Source: Acidobacteriaceae bacterium (GTDB lineage: Bacteria; Acidobacteriota; Terriglobia; Bryobacterales; Bryobacteraceae). From it: a DNA stretch of 64,000 nt. The position numbers were made by a program, and so were the translations under genes. Location: the NCBI GenBank assembly GCA_019240475.1, contig JAFAYI010000006.1:124001-188000 (forward strand), read 5' to 3'. Under the pieces are notes generated by a model. It did not search any database. It was not told the DNA's origin and was given only the letters and a program-made list of their open reading frames with translations. Below are positions 41,402-50,206 of this stretch, in pieces. Every line of letters begins with the position of its first letter. The first letter of the stretch is position 1.

Positions 41402-44146
41402 TTATTCTTCACGCAGGGCGGTCATGGGATCGATCGAAGCGGCCCTTCGAGCAGGCGCCAAACTTGCCACCAGCGCGATTACAGCCATGGCGGCGACCGC
41501 TATCGCTAGGGTCAGTGGATCCCGAGATCTCAGTCCATAGAGCATCGCAGCCGCGATCTTCCCGGCACTGAAGGCGAGCGCGGCGCCAATGGCAAGGCCC
41601 GTTCCAAGCAGCGTCGCTGTCTCTCGCAGAATCATGACGAGAATGTCAACACGTTTGGCGCCGAGCGCCATGCGCAAACCGATCTCATTCCTTCGCTTGA
41701 CAACCAGGTACGAAATGACACCGTATAGCCCGACCATGGCCAGCACGGTCGCCAGGGCGCCGAAAAAGCCCGATAATGTGGCGACAAGCCGCTCGCGCAA
41801 GAGGCCATCGAGTATCTGTGTTTTCAGCACGCTGAAATCCGACACCATGCCTGGATTCATCTGGCCGGCCGTGGACTCGATGGAAGAGATCAGCGCCGGC
41901 AGAGATTCATTGGAACGAATCATTAACGTTGAGCGTTCTTGGGGTCCGTTTGCCTGCGTAAAGGAGACGAAGACAATCGGCGCCGGATCTTCCCGCAAGC
42001 TGTAATACTTCGTGTCGTTCACTACGCCAATCACCTGATACGGCTGGTCCCTGTTACCGGAGTCGTAAAACATTCTTCCGAGCGGGTTGGCCTTTCCAAA
42101 GAACTTAACCACGAACGCTCGACTTACGACCGCCTTACGTAGAGGCGCAGGTGTATCTGTGTAATTGAAGTCCCGACCCGAAACCAACCCCATTTTCATG
42201 GTTTCGAAATATCCAGGACTGACGCGACTGAGGCGGACATCCTGTCTTTGTGGGCCATCAGGGATATCTACGTTGCCGTCCCATCCCGCTTGGCTCAGCG
42301 GTGGGTATAGCGTTTCGGCAGCGGCGGCCACTCCGGGAAGCGCTTGAATGCGGGTGAGCAGCTCTCGCTTGAACGCCATTTGGCTAGCTTCCGGCAACTT
42401 TAAAGGGGAGTAGTCGAAGTTAGCGATCAGGATCTGACCCTGCTGAAATCCGGCATCCACCAGAATTAGATTCTGAAAAGTCCGCACGAACAAGAGCGCA
42501 CTGACAAGGAGAACCATAGAGAGCGCGACCTGGGACACCGCAAGGACTCGCCTCAATAAGACGCTTTCGCCAGAAGCGGAGAATCCCCGGCCAGTTGCCT
42601 TTAGCGTGGCGCCCGGTTCGACTTGCGAAGCTCTGATCGCCGGAGCCAATCCAAAGAGTACAGTCGCGAGCACCGCCAATCCGGTGACGAAACAGACAAT
42701 GCGCCAATCCGGCGTCAATTCGAGAAACACCTGGTCCTGCTGTGTGCTCAAGTACGTGATCAGCAGCCGGCTCAAAATATTGGCGATTCCCACTCCTGCG
42801 GCCGCTCCTAGCAGCGCAAGCAGTAGGCTCTCCGTCAGTAATTGCCGGATCAAGCGCGGCCGTGAAGCGCCAAGCGTCAATCGCACAGCCATCTCCCGCT
42901 CCCTGGCGCTGGCCCGCGCCAGCATGAGATTTGCGAGGTTTGCGCAGGCGATCAGCAGAACCAGGCCGGAAAGACACAGCAACAACCAAAGCGGCTCCTG
43001 ATAATTGCTTCGCAGCGTGGAGAAGCCATTCGCTACTCGAACAGCTCCCAAACGGAACGAAAGGTAGTCTTTTCGCGCCGGGCCATCGAATTGGGGCGGC
43101 ACGGTAGCGGCAAAAATCCCCGAAGAAATCGCCGTCAACTGTGCGGACGCGCGTTCCACCGTCCAATCTGGCTTCAGGCGTCCAATGGCAGTGATCCACC
43201 AGGCTACCGGATCCCGGGACGGGCCTTTTGTGGAAATGGTTGCCTCAGCGCAAAGCGGAATTGCAACATCGAAGGTCCTTCCCACCTCGATGCCACTAAA
43301 ATTCGGCGGCGTTACGCCCATGATCTGGAAGGGATGGCCGTCCAGCGTGATTTTTCTTTCCAAGATCTCAGGGTCGCCGCCAAATTCGCGCCGCCAAAAG
43401 CCAGAGCTCACGACCGCGCCCTGCGCGCCACAGCCGCGATAATCGTCAGACGGAGAGATCATCCGTCCAAGGGATGGCTGCACACTCAAGACGTCAAAGA
43501 AGTCGCCGCTCACCATCAGCGTGCTTACGGGGCGGCTTTCGATACCGTGTCCAGCATTCAGACGGGTTGGATACCACGCCGCAATTTTCGAAAAACCCTG
43601 CTGCTGTTGACGCACTTGGTTCCAAATGTCGGTAGTGAGGTCCGGGTGATTGGAATAAAAGTCTCCAGTGCAGCAATGAGGGGAGTCTACGATGCGGACG
43701 GCCGCCAATTGCTCAGGCTTGGGAACGGGAAGTACGCGTAACCGCACGGCATTTAGAAGCTGAAAAATAGCTGTATTCGCGCCAATCCCAAGTGCAAGCG
43801 AGAGAATCACGACGAGCGCAAACCCAGGATTCAGAATCGATACACGAACTGCGTAACGGAGATCCATCCAAATGCGCCCGAGGAGCTGTTCACCCGAGTC
43901 GTGCCCGGCCGGCTGCGATGGCGGTTCGGAGCGCACGGTCGCTCTTAATCCGGCAATCAGAGCAGGATCATGCAATTCCTGCATCAAAGCTTCGTCAACC
44001 TGTCGCGCAGTTAGATTGGAGGCCAGCATCGCTTCCCTACGATCCTGAAGATGTTGGTTCAGTTCTTCCACGACTTCCGCTTCTCGCGTTGCCTGGAGCT
44101 TGAGAACGGCAATCGCGGAGCGTATTTCGTTCCTCCAATCAAGCAC
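41402..44146 (-). CDS. ADOP-type orphan MacB/FtsX permease
   Basis: A 914-residue permease of the acidobacterial duplicated orphan permease type. The N-terminal 90 residues (LDWRNEIRSAIAVLKLQATR, then EVVEELNQHLQDRREAML) form the soluble helical domain unique to these proteins. The first MacB/FtsX unit starts with NPGFALVVILSLALGIGANT and has helices around residues 385-480. The second starts with RRVLAVSQVALSMVLLVSAL and ends with EIGLRMALGAKRVDILVMIL and PARRAASIDPMTALREE. No ABC ATPase is nearby, hence orphan. Its start overlaps the padR stop by 8 bases, a standard pairing. Confidence 0.93.
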   Translation of the reverse strand: MLDWRNEIRSAIAVLKLQATREAEVVEELNQHLQDRREAMLASNLTARQVDEALMQELHDPALIAGLRATVRSEPPSQPAGHDSGEQLLGRIWMDLRYAVRVSILNPGFALVVILSLALGIGANTAIFQLLNAVRLRVLPVPKPEQLAAVRIVDSPHCCTGDFYSNHPDLTTDIWNQVRQQQQGFSKIAAWYPTRLNAGHGIESRPVSTLMVSGDFFDVLSVQPSLGRMISPSDDYRGCGAQGAVVSSGFWRREFGGDPEILERKITLDGHPFQIMGVTPPNFSGIEVGRTFDVAIPLCAEATISTKGPSRDPVAWWITAIGRLKPDWTVERASAQLTAISSGIFAATVPPQFDGPARKDYLSFRLGAVRVANGFSTLRSNYQEPLWLLLCLSGLVLLIACANLANLMLARASAREREMAVRLTLGASRPRLIRQLLTESLLLALLGAAAGVGIANILSRLLITYLSTQQDQVFLELTPDWRIVCFVTGLAVLATVLFGLAPAIRASQVEPGATLKATGRGFSASGESVLLRRVLAVSQVALSMVLLVSALLFVRTFQNLILVDAGFQQGQILIANFDYSPLKLPEASQMAFKRELLTRIQALPGVAAAAETLYPPLSQAGWDGNVDIPDGPQRQDVRLSRVSPGYFETMKMGLVSGRDFNYTDTPAPLRKAVVSRAFVVKFFGKANPLGRMFYDSGNRDQPYQVIGVVNDTKYYSLREDPAPIVFVSFTQANGPQERSTLMIRSNESLPALISSIESTAGQMNPGMVSDFSVLKTQILDGLLRERLVATLSGFFGALATVLAMVGLYGVISYLVVKRRNEIGLRMALGAKRVDILVMILRETATLLGTGLAIGAALAFSAGKIAAAMLYGLRSRDPLTLAIAVAAMAVIALVASLAPARRAASIDPMTALREE

Positions 44147-44492
44147 GTTCCGCCTCCGTAATGCGCTGAATGGCGTCCACGAAATCGCGCCAGGTGGAAC
44201 GCTGCGCCTTCAGCACCTTTTTGCCCGGGGCGGTTAGCCTGTAATAACGGCGGCGCCGCTGGCCCGCCTTCTCCACCCAGCGTCCAGCAATCAAGCCGCG
44301 CTGTTCCAGCCGGTACAGCAGCGGGTAAAAGGACGCAACATTAAAGGTGAGCACTCCTTCCGACCGGTCCTCTATGAGTTTGCTGATCTCGTAGCCGTGT
44401 CGAGCGCGATATTCGATTAGAGAAAGAATGAGCAGTTCAGTACTGCCCCGCTTCAATTCGCGATCCATAGCCGCTTTTGGCATATATGCCAT
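44139..44492 (-). CDS. PadR-family transcriptional regulator
   Basis: A 117-residue PadR winged-helix protein. The start MAYMPKAAMDRELKRGSTEL is preferred; an upstream TTG at 44510 would add six residues. Core features are LLILSLIEYRARHGYEISKL, the wing region SFYPLLYRLEQRGLI and RRRYYRLTAPGKKVL. It overlaps the ADOP permease start by 8 bases and likely controls it. The perfect palindrome GGCATATATGCC at its own start suggests autoregulation. Confidence 0.92.
   Translation of the reverse strand: MAYMPKAAMDRELKRGSTELLILSLIEYRARHGYEISKLIEDRSEGVLTFNVASFYPLLYRLEQRGLIAGRWVEKAGQRRRRYYRLTAPGKKVLKAQRSTWRDFVDAIQRITEAERA
44479..44490 (-). promoter_or_regulatory. Palindrome at the padR start codon
   Basis: GGCATATATGCC is a perfect 12-base palindrome spanning the start region of padR. 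PadR regulators commonly bind AT-centred palindromes in their own promoters, so this could be an autoregulatory operator, though it could also be chance. Confidence 0.3.
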
Positions 44493-44622
44493 TACAACAT
44501 ATTTGCGCAAACGGCCGATAGCCCGCGCTCGCTTCCGAGATGATAAAAGGGATTCGTGGAGACAGGCTATTCAACGGAAGCTCCGCGCTTAAGCCGCCGC
44601 GCGGCCGGTATCTAGCTTCGAA

Positions 44623-45726
44623 ATGTTCGATACCGACATTTTTGTATTGGGAGGCGGCCCCGCTGGCCTGGCAGCGGCGATCGCGGCGCGACGTTCCGGT
44701 TTCCGGGTGACACTGGCGGACGCAAGCGAACCTCCCATCGATAAAGCGTGCGGCGAAGGACTTATGCCGGATGCATTGCATGCCGCCGCGGCGCTAGGGA
44801 TTGACATTCCGGAGACCGCCGGTTACGCCTTCAAAGGCATCGGTTTCCAAAACCAGCTGCATCATGTAACGGCCGATTTTCCGAATGGAACCGGTCTGGG
44901 CGTCCGCCGAATGGCGCTGCAGCGGCTGCTTGCGGAGAACGCGGCGCGAACAGGCGTGGAGCTGATATGGCGCACACCGGTAACAGGAATCGAGCGGGGC
45001 ATAGTGTCACTGGGAACGAAACGAATGCGATCGCGCTGGATCGTGGGCGCGGACGGTTCGCAGTCGAGCGTGAGGCGCTGGGCCGGCCTGGGCGATTACA
45101 AGCGCAATTCGCTCCGATTTAGTTATCGGCGGCATTATGGGGTTGAGCCGTGGTCAGAGTACGTAGAGATCTTTTGGGGCGAGGGCTTCGAGCTATATGT
45201 AACTCCCGTTAGCGCAAAGGAAGTCTGCGTGGTGCTGATGACCCGCAACCACCATCGGCGCGTTTCGGATGCGCTGCCCGATTGCCCACAACTCCAGGCC
45301 CACCTGCGCGGGGCGCCGGCGGTTTCCACCGAACGCGGCGCCTATGCCGCCATGCGCAGGCTGCATCGCGTGACACGTGGCTGCGTAGCGCTGGTCGGCG
45401 ATGCCTCCGGCGATATCGACCCCATCACCGGGGAAGGTCTGTGCCTCGCCTTCAGGCAAGCGGGCGCACTTGCCAAGGCTCTGAAGGCGGAGGATCTTTG
45501 CCTTTATGAATCGGCGCATCGGCGGCTCTCGCGTCGACCCCGATGGATGGCGGATTTCATGCTGCTGATGGATCGATCCACCTTCGTGCAGCGCCGCGTC
45601 ATGAGAGCTTTCGCGGCCCATCCACGCTTGTTCGCAAGCATGCTCGCGATGCACGTGGGCCAATCGAGCCCCATACAGTTCGCGGCAACCACCGCGGCGT
45701 TGGGCTGGCGAATGGCTGCGAGGTGA
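44623..45726 (+). CDS. FAD-dependent oxidoreductase (geranylgeranyl-reductase/monooxygenase type)
   Basis: A 367-residue flavoprotein. The Rossmann motif is VLGGGPAGLAAAIAARRSGF, the middle RWIVGADGSQSSVRRWAGLG carries the DG motif, and the FAD-ribityl GD motif is in LVGDASGDIDPITGEGLCLA. Such enzymes hydroxylate aromatic or isoprenoid substrates, or reduce isoprenoid double bonds. No clear partner gene is adjacent, so the substrate is open. It is divergent from padR. Confidence 0.82.
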   Translation: MFDTDIFVLGGGPAGLAAAIAARRSGFRVTLADASEPPIDKACGEGLMPDALHAAAALGIDIPETAGYAFKGIGFQNQLHHVTADFPNGTGLGVRRMALQRLLAENAARTGVELIWRTPVTGIERGIVSLGTKRMRSRWIVGADGSQSSVRRWAGLGDYKRNSLRFSYRRHYGVEPWSEYVEIFWGEGFELYVTPVSAKEVCVVLMTRNHHRRVSDALPDCPQLQAHLRGAPAVSTERGAYAAMRRLHRVTRGCVALVGDASGDIDPITGEGLCLAFRQAGALAKALKAEDLCLYESAHRRLSRRPRWMADFMLLMDRSTFVQRRVMRAFAAHPRLFASMLAMHVGQSSPIQFAATTAALGWRMAAR

Positions 45727-45813
45727 AAATACTCGTCAACGGGGGCAAGCGCTGTACAGCCAATTCTGTTGCGCCGCGCCTGTTTACAATAGTTATTTAC
45801 CATCTGAAATCTT

Positions 45814-46002
45814 ATGTCTGAAAAATCGACCACAGCAAGCGCGGCGGCGCATGGCGCCTCGACCAACATTAAGCAGAAGGACAGTATCTACGAGGCCGAG
45901 TATCTCGGTAGCGGCACGTTTAAAATCGTCAAGCCGAAGCGGCAGGACCGCAAACGCCGTCAATCCGCATTGAAAGGCACAACGCGCGGGTCGCGCAAGT
46001 AA
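45814..46002 (+). CDS. Small basic protein of unknown function
   Basis: A 62-residue protein with a Ser/Ala-rich front, a short ordered core (SIYEAEYLGSGTFKIVKP) and a very basic tail (KRQDRKRRQSALKGTTRGSRK split here for length as KRQDRKRRQSAL and KGTTRGSRK). No clear ribosome site precedes the ATG. A TACAAT -10-like box lies about 25 bases upstream. The compact core followed by a basic tail looks protein-like, but I cannot name a family. Confidence 0.45.
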   Translation: MSEKSTTASAAAHGASTNIKQKDSIYEAEYLGSGTFKIVKPKRQDRKRRQSALKGTTRGSRK

Positions 46003-46052
46003 GCCGGTCGAACGCAATTGCGCGCGTGGCTTTACTCGGTCCGACCGTCTCT

Positions 46053-47123
46053 CTATAGTGTCTGCGTCACCTTGCTAAGCGTTCTCGGACGGTCGGGATC
46101 CAGACGTTTCACTTCCGCAAGGCTCGCCGCGAACAACTGACCGGGGATGATGTACGGTATGGGCGTGTAGATCTCCTCCGGCAGCACGCCCGGCCTGCTT
46201 ATTTCAGCGGGAATCGTCAGAGGTTTTTCGGTGACTCCTTGCGTCCCGGCGACATGCGGATTGCTGCGATCCGTAATGGCTAGCGTTTCCGCTCCGATCG
46301 ACTGCAGCTTCGCGAGCAGTTCGCACATCGGTCTCCAGGTCACGCCCGGCGGGCAGAACAGAAACGCCGGGAACGACGGTTCAAGCATCGCTATCGGGCC
46401 ATGCAGGAGATCGGCGGAGGAAAAGCGCTCCGCCACCACATAGCACGTCTCCATCAACTTCAAAGCGAACTCGAAGGAGTTTGAATAATTGAGTCCGCGC
46501 CCGACGCACACGGCGTGCCGCATAAAGCAGTAGCGTTCCGCGCGATTCCGAATGCTTTCTTCGAGCAAAAGCGCATCGCGAGTCCATTCGGGAACACGCT
46601 CCAGATCGCTCGGTGCGACCGCGGCGCCGAGCGCATGCGCGAGGAGATAAAAGCACAACAATTGGCCGGTATATGTTTTGGTCGCAGCGACACTCTTTTC
46701 TTTACCGGCCCGCACCAGAAATGCATGCTCGGCAAGACGCGCAAGCGTGCTTTCGCTCTCGTTCGTGATGCCGACCGTGAAGGCGCCCGCCGCCTTGGCT
46801 TCTTCCAGGACCAGATTCGTATCCGTGGACTCTCCCGATTGGGAAATCGCCACCACTAAGGTATCGGCAAGCTTCACCTTCGACCGGTAAAGAGTGAACA
46901 CCGAAGGGGCGGCGAGCGAAACTGGTATCCCGGTCGATATTTCAAGCAAGTAACGGCCAAACTGCGCGGCGTTGTCGGAGGTTCCACGCGCCGCGAGCAC
47001 AATCAAGCGCGGCGGATTACGTTCGAATTGCCGGCGCAGTCCCTGAGCCCGGCTGCGCTCCTCCTTCAGAGTGCGTTCGAGTGTCTCCGGCTGCTGGCGA
47101 ATCTCGTCACGCATGGTTGACAT
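46053..47123 (-). CDS. Double-SIS-domain sugar isomerase/deaminase (GlmS C-terminal-like)
   Basis: A 356-residue protein with two SIS domains and no glutaminase domain. The first SIS domain has VLAARGTSDNAAQFGRYLLE and VVAISQSGESTDTNLVLEEA, and SVAATKTYTGQL completes the phosphosugar site. The second spans about residues 200-340 (VCVGRGLNYSNSFEFALKL, LLHGPIAMLEP). It resembles GlmS isomerase and AgaS/FrlB enzymes acting on amino-sugar phosphates. The start at MSTMRDEIRQQ is chosen over one 7 codons upstream. It ends a four-gene minus-strand run and follows marC by 30 bases. Confidence 0.85.
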   Translation of the reverse strand: MSTMRDEIRQQPETLERTLKEERSRAQGLRRQFERNPPRLIVLAARGTSDNAAQFGRYLLEISTGIPVSLAAPSVFTLYRSKVKLADTLVVAISQSGESTDTNLVLEEAKAAGAFTVGITNESESTLARLAEHAFLVRAGKEKSVAATKTYTGQLLCFYLLAHALGAAVAPSDLERVPEWTRDALLLEESIRNRAERYCFMRHAVCVGRGLNYSNSFEFALKLMETCYVVAERFSSADLLHGPIAMLEPSFPAFLFCPPGVTWRPMCELLAKLQSIGAETLAITDRSNPHVAGTQGVTEKPLTIPAEISRPGVLPEEIYTPIPYIIPGQLFAASLAEVKRLDPDRPRTLSKVTQTL

Positions 47124-47153
47124 GCCTGCAAGATAGCAAAGCAAGAGCGCGGC

Positions 47154-47813
47154 TCAAGGCAAGGCAACCGGCGCGATTACACGCATATCGACGAACGCGC
47201 TCACGAAGAATTGAAACGCGATGGCCGTCAGCACGAGTCCCATAAGACGCGTGACCACGCGGATACCGGTCTCGCCCAGCCAAGCTTCCACGCGATCCGC
47301 GCTCGCGAGCACGAGATAGCAGATCGCGGAGGTGACGACGACGCTCACCAGCACCGGAATGGCATCGCGCCAGGACGGCGCTTGCCCCACCAGCACCATC
47401 ACGGTTGAAATAGAACCGGGTCCGGCGAGCATGGGGATTCCCATTGGGATGATGCCAACGTCTTCCGTGGCGCAGGCGTCACTCTGCTCTTCCGGCGTCT
47501 CGCGAGTGCGGGAGCGGCGCGCTTGCAGCATGTCGAGAGCGACCAGCAGCAACAACAAGCCGCCAGCGAGCTTGAACGCGGGCAAAGATATGCCGAATAG
47601 GCGGAATAGATATTTCCCCACCGTGGCGAATACGCTCAAGATCACCACGCACGTAATCGCCGCGCGTCGAGCCATCTGCTTCCGCCTCGCGCGGTCGTAA
47701 CCGGCCGTCATGGCAAGAAAGGCGGGCGTGGCGGCAAACGGGTCGATGATGACGAAAACCGCGACGAGCGCGGTCAACCATTCCAGCAAGAAGGCATGCA
47801 GATGTTCAGGCAT
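47154..47813 (-). CDS. MarC-family inner-membrane protein
   Basis: A 219-residue MarC protein with about six membrane helices. It shows LVAVFVIIDPFAATPAFLAM, the basic DRARRKQMARRAAI, ALDMLQARRSRTRE, IIPMGIPMLAGPGSISTVMV and GLVLTAIAFQFFVSAF. MarC proteins are of unclear function; a link to multidrug resistance was withdrawn. It lies 11 bases from the phosphatase gene upstream and is probably in the same transcript. Confidence 0.9.
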   Translation of the reverse strand: MPEHLHAFLLEWLTALVAVFVIIDPFAATPAFLAMTAGYDRARRKQMARRAAITCVVILSVFATVGKYLFRLFGISLPAFKLAGGLLLLLVALDMLQARRSRTRETPEEQSDACATEDVGIIPMGIPMLAGPGSISTVMVLVGQAPSWRDAIPVLVSVVVTSAICYLVLASADRVEAWLGETGIRVVTRLMGLVLTAIAFQFFVSAFVDMRVIAPVALP

Positions 47814-47824
47814 AACACCGCCTC

Positions 47825-50206
47825 TTATTTGATCTGCACAACCCGATCCGGGATGGGCGGCGCGAACCCAAGCAGACTCAGCAGGGTCGATGCAAAGTTC
47901 AGGCTATCGTATGGCTTGTCGATGCGCTGATGGGGCACGCCGGCGCCAGCCATTAACCAAATGGAGTGAGTGGAGATTCGAAAGAAAGCCCCATGATTGC
48001 CGCCGGGGTTGAAATTGCGAACGTTGAAATTCCAATGGTCCGCGGCGAAGACGTGAAAATCCGGCTGCACCAACTCGCGCCGGCGCCGCTCATAGCGAAG
48101 CAGCAACGGCGCCAGCCCGGACGGCCCCGGAACATTGTCCTCCACGGGCGACAGTTCTTCAATCACGCCGATCACCCCATTCGAATAGCGGCAGCGATGA
48201 ATCGCTTCCATCCACTCGCTTTCTGTATGCCATGCCGACAGCCAGGCGCTGCGGCCGATTCCGGGGGGCAGGTTCAACTCGGAATCCTCGAACAGGCGCA
48301 GCGGCAGCCCGGCCTCCCAATTCAAAGGACTCGCGCGAATCTTCCCGTCCGCATCTTCACTCAAATCCCGCACCGGCCGCACTGCGATCTGGCCTTCACT
48401 GCCGGTCAGAATCAGCAACTGCTTTCGCGGGCCGCCATAGAGCCAATAGGCATGCCGGCACGCGTCGGATTCGCTCGTTAAGCCAGCGTCCGGTAAACGC
48501 GCCGCAACGAAATCGATAGGCTGCGCCGAAAGCGCCGCTTGGGGATTGTTACGCACCCTCTGCGAAACTAGCAGCGAGAAGTAATCGACGAACCGAAAGG
48601 ACCGCGCTTCATCCAGTTTGCCGCTCGCATCCAGGACCAGACCGCCAGCGGCCGGCCCCACGATGTAGTGTTGAAGATCGCGGATCGTGTTGTTGTCGCC
48701 CAGCGAGTTCTCCGCAATCAGCCGCGTGATGCTTCCGCGAAACGGCTGGTCGCGATCGGCGCGGAACGCAAGTAGCGCCCGCAAATGCGCTAAGTAAGAC
48801 GCGTACTCAGCGCGCTCGCGCTCCCAACTTTGAAGCTCCTCTCGCTGTCGACGCGCCGCCTTATCCTCTCCCCGATCCTGCTGAGTGGCGGTCCGGTTCC
48901 TTGGCTCCTGCGCCACCGTCGACTTCCTCTGTTCGATCGCCTCTTGCAGCGCTCTCAGTTCCTCATCCAGCTCGCTTGCGGTTCGCGTCCATGCCGAGCG
49001 ATGACGGCCTATGGTTTCGTCAACGCATTCGGCTGCGGCCGCGCGCAGCGCCGGCGCCAGCCCCGATCTCGATAGCTGCAGAAGCAGAATGTGCAGCTTG
49101 TTGAGATCGCTGTTGCGCAGATGCGCAGCCGCGCGCTCATTGCCATCCAGATCCAGCCACGCCGTTGGATATTGGCTGGATTGACCCGCCAGGTAGAGGG
49201 AGGCGGTGCTTGGGGTAATGACTCGCCGCACCAGCGGATCCAGCCCGCTGATCTTGAATTCCTGCAATTGATGGCGATTAGTGAGGACGTGATGACCGCC
49301 GCCTTCCGGACTGTTCAACAAGTCCGGCAAGCTGAAGCTCTGGCTGAAGACATCCGGCTCATTATTCATTCCGTGATCGGAAACCGCGACGAAAAGCGTC
49401 TGCGCCGCAAGGCCGCTGTCCTGGATTGCAGTCCACAATCGCCCCGCCAGAGCATCGAGGCGCCGCATCACAAAGAACAGAGCCGCCGGCTGATTCGTGG
49501 CGTGCCCTTCATGATCGATATCGCCTGTGTAGAAATCGAGATACAGAATCCGGGACTGTTTCAAACCATTCAGCAGATCGTGCTCGGTCTGCTGCGCCAG
49601 CACTTCATCCATGGTCGGCGCGCCGGTGCTCTCGACGGTCGCGAAAAGAAACTTGGATGAAAAGCGCCGCTCCAGCGCGTGCTTCAAGGAGACCCAGCTC
49701 ACGCCGCGCTGATAGAGCTGGAAACTTTGCAGTACTTGCGGGTATTGGAAGCGGTCGATGAGAAGCGGAATCCCCGCGCGATCCAGTACCTCGACTCCGG
49801 GCATGTCTACTTCCCGCTTACGCGCGTAGCCAATATAAAACGGGAAGAAATTCAAATAGTCGTAAACGTAGCCTGTGTAGCGGTCGTATTCGACATTGCC
49901 GCGAATGATCGCGTGCCGGCCCGTATCGAGCATCGACCAGGACGGCGCGGACAGGCTGATCCCTCGCGTATAAAAATTTTCGAATTCAGCGCCGTTTTCT
50001 CCAAATATGTGAGAGAACCAGGGAAGCCTGGATTTTCCGGTCGCAGGGTCCCGCTCCCGCATAGTCCGATACAAGAGATCTGCGTTGAGGCCGTCCACTT
50101 TCAAGATGACGAGCCGCCGCGCGGCAGGGTTGAGAGCACTGGTTTGCGCGCAGGCGCCCACCGCAAGCCCACCGGCAACCGCGAAGAACGCGAGCAGCCG
50201 CTTCAC
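47825..50206 (-). CDS. Exported alkaline-phosphatase-superfamily protein with inserted coiled coil
   Basis: A 793-residue protein with a signal peptide (residues 1-20). Superfamily metal ligands are visible: LVILKVDGLNADLL (Asp), the nucleophile region SLSAPSWSMLDTG, DIDHEGHA (Asp, His), VAVSDHGMNN (Asp, His) and, near the C-terminus, PGGNHGAFF (His). Type I phosphodiesterase/nucleotide pyrophosphatase or phosphoglycerol-transferase-like activity is likely, on an extracytoplasmic substrate. Residues about 395-475 form a highly charged coiled coil (SELDEELRALQEAIEQRKST, then DKAARRQREELQSWERERAE) not expected in this fold. Its start overlaps the unknown upstream gene by 4 bases. Confidence 0.78.
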   Translation of the reverse strand: MKRLLAFFAVAGGLAVGACAQTSALNPAARRLVILKVDGLNADLLYRTMRERDPATGKSRLPWFSHIFGENGAEFENFYTRGISLSAPSWSMLDTGRHAIIRGNVEYDRYTGYVYDYLNFFPFYIGYARKREVDMPGVEVLDRAGIPLLIDRFQYPQVLQSFQLYQRGVSWVSLKHALERRFSSKFLFATVESTGAPTMDEVLAQQTEHDLLNGLKQSRILYLDFYTGDIDHEGHATNQPAALFFVMRRLDALAGRLWTAIQDSGLAAQTLFVAVSDHGMNNEPDVFSQSFSLPDLLNSPEGGGHHVLTNRHQLQEFKISGLDPLVRRVITPSTASLYLAGQSSQYPTAWLDLDGNERAAAHLRNSDLNKLHILLLQLSRSGLAPALRAAAAECVDETIGRHRSAWTRTASELDEELRALQEAIEQRKSTVAQEPRNRTATQQDRGEDKAARRQREELQSWERERAEYASYLAHLRALLAFRADRDQPFRGSITRLIAENSLGDNNTIRDLQHYIVGPAAGGLVLDASGKLDEARSFRFVDYFSLLVSQRVRNNPQAALSAQPIDFVAARLPDAGLTSESDACRHAYWLYGGPRKQLLILTGSEGQIAVRPVRDLSEDADGKIRASPLNWEAGLPLRLFEDSELNLPPGIGRSAWLSAWHTESEWMEAIHRCRYSNGVIGVIEELSPVEDNVPGPSGLAPLLLRYERRRRELVQPDFHVFAADHWNFNVRNFNPGGNHGAFFRISTHSIWLMAGAGVPHQRIDKPYDSLNFASTLLSLLGFAPPIPDRVVQIK

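Noticed and set aside
36060..46002. Genomic island integrated at the tmRNA 3' end
   Set aside because: tmRNA is a frequent integration site, but I found no integrase and noticed no second copy of the tmRNA 3' end, and the genes that follow look like ordinary Acidobacteriota chromosomal genes.
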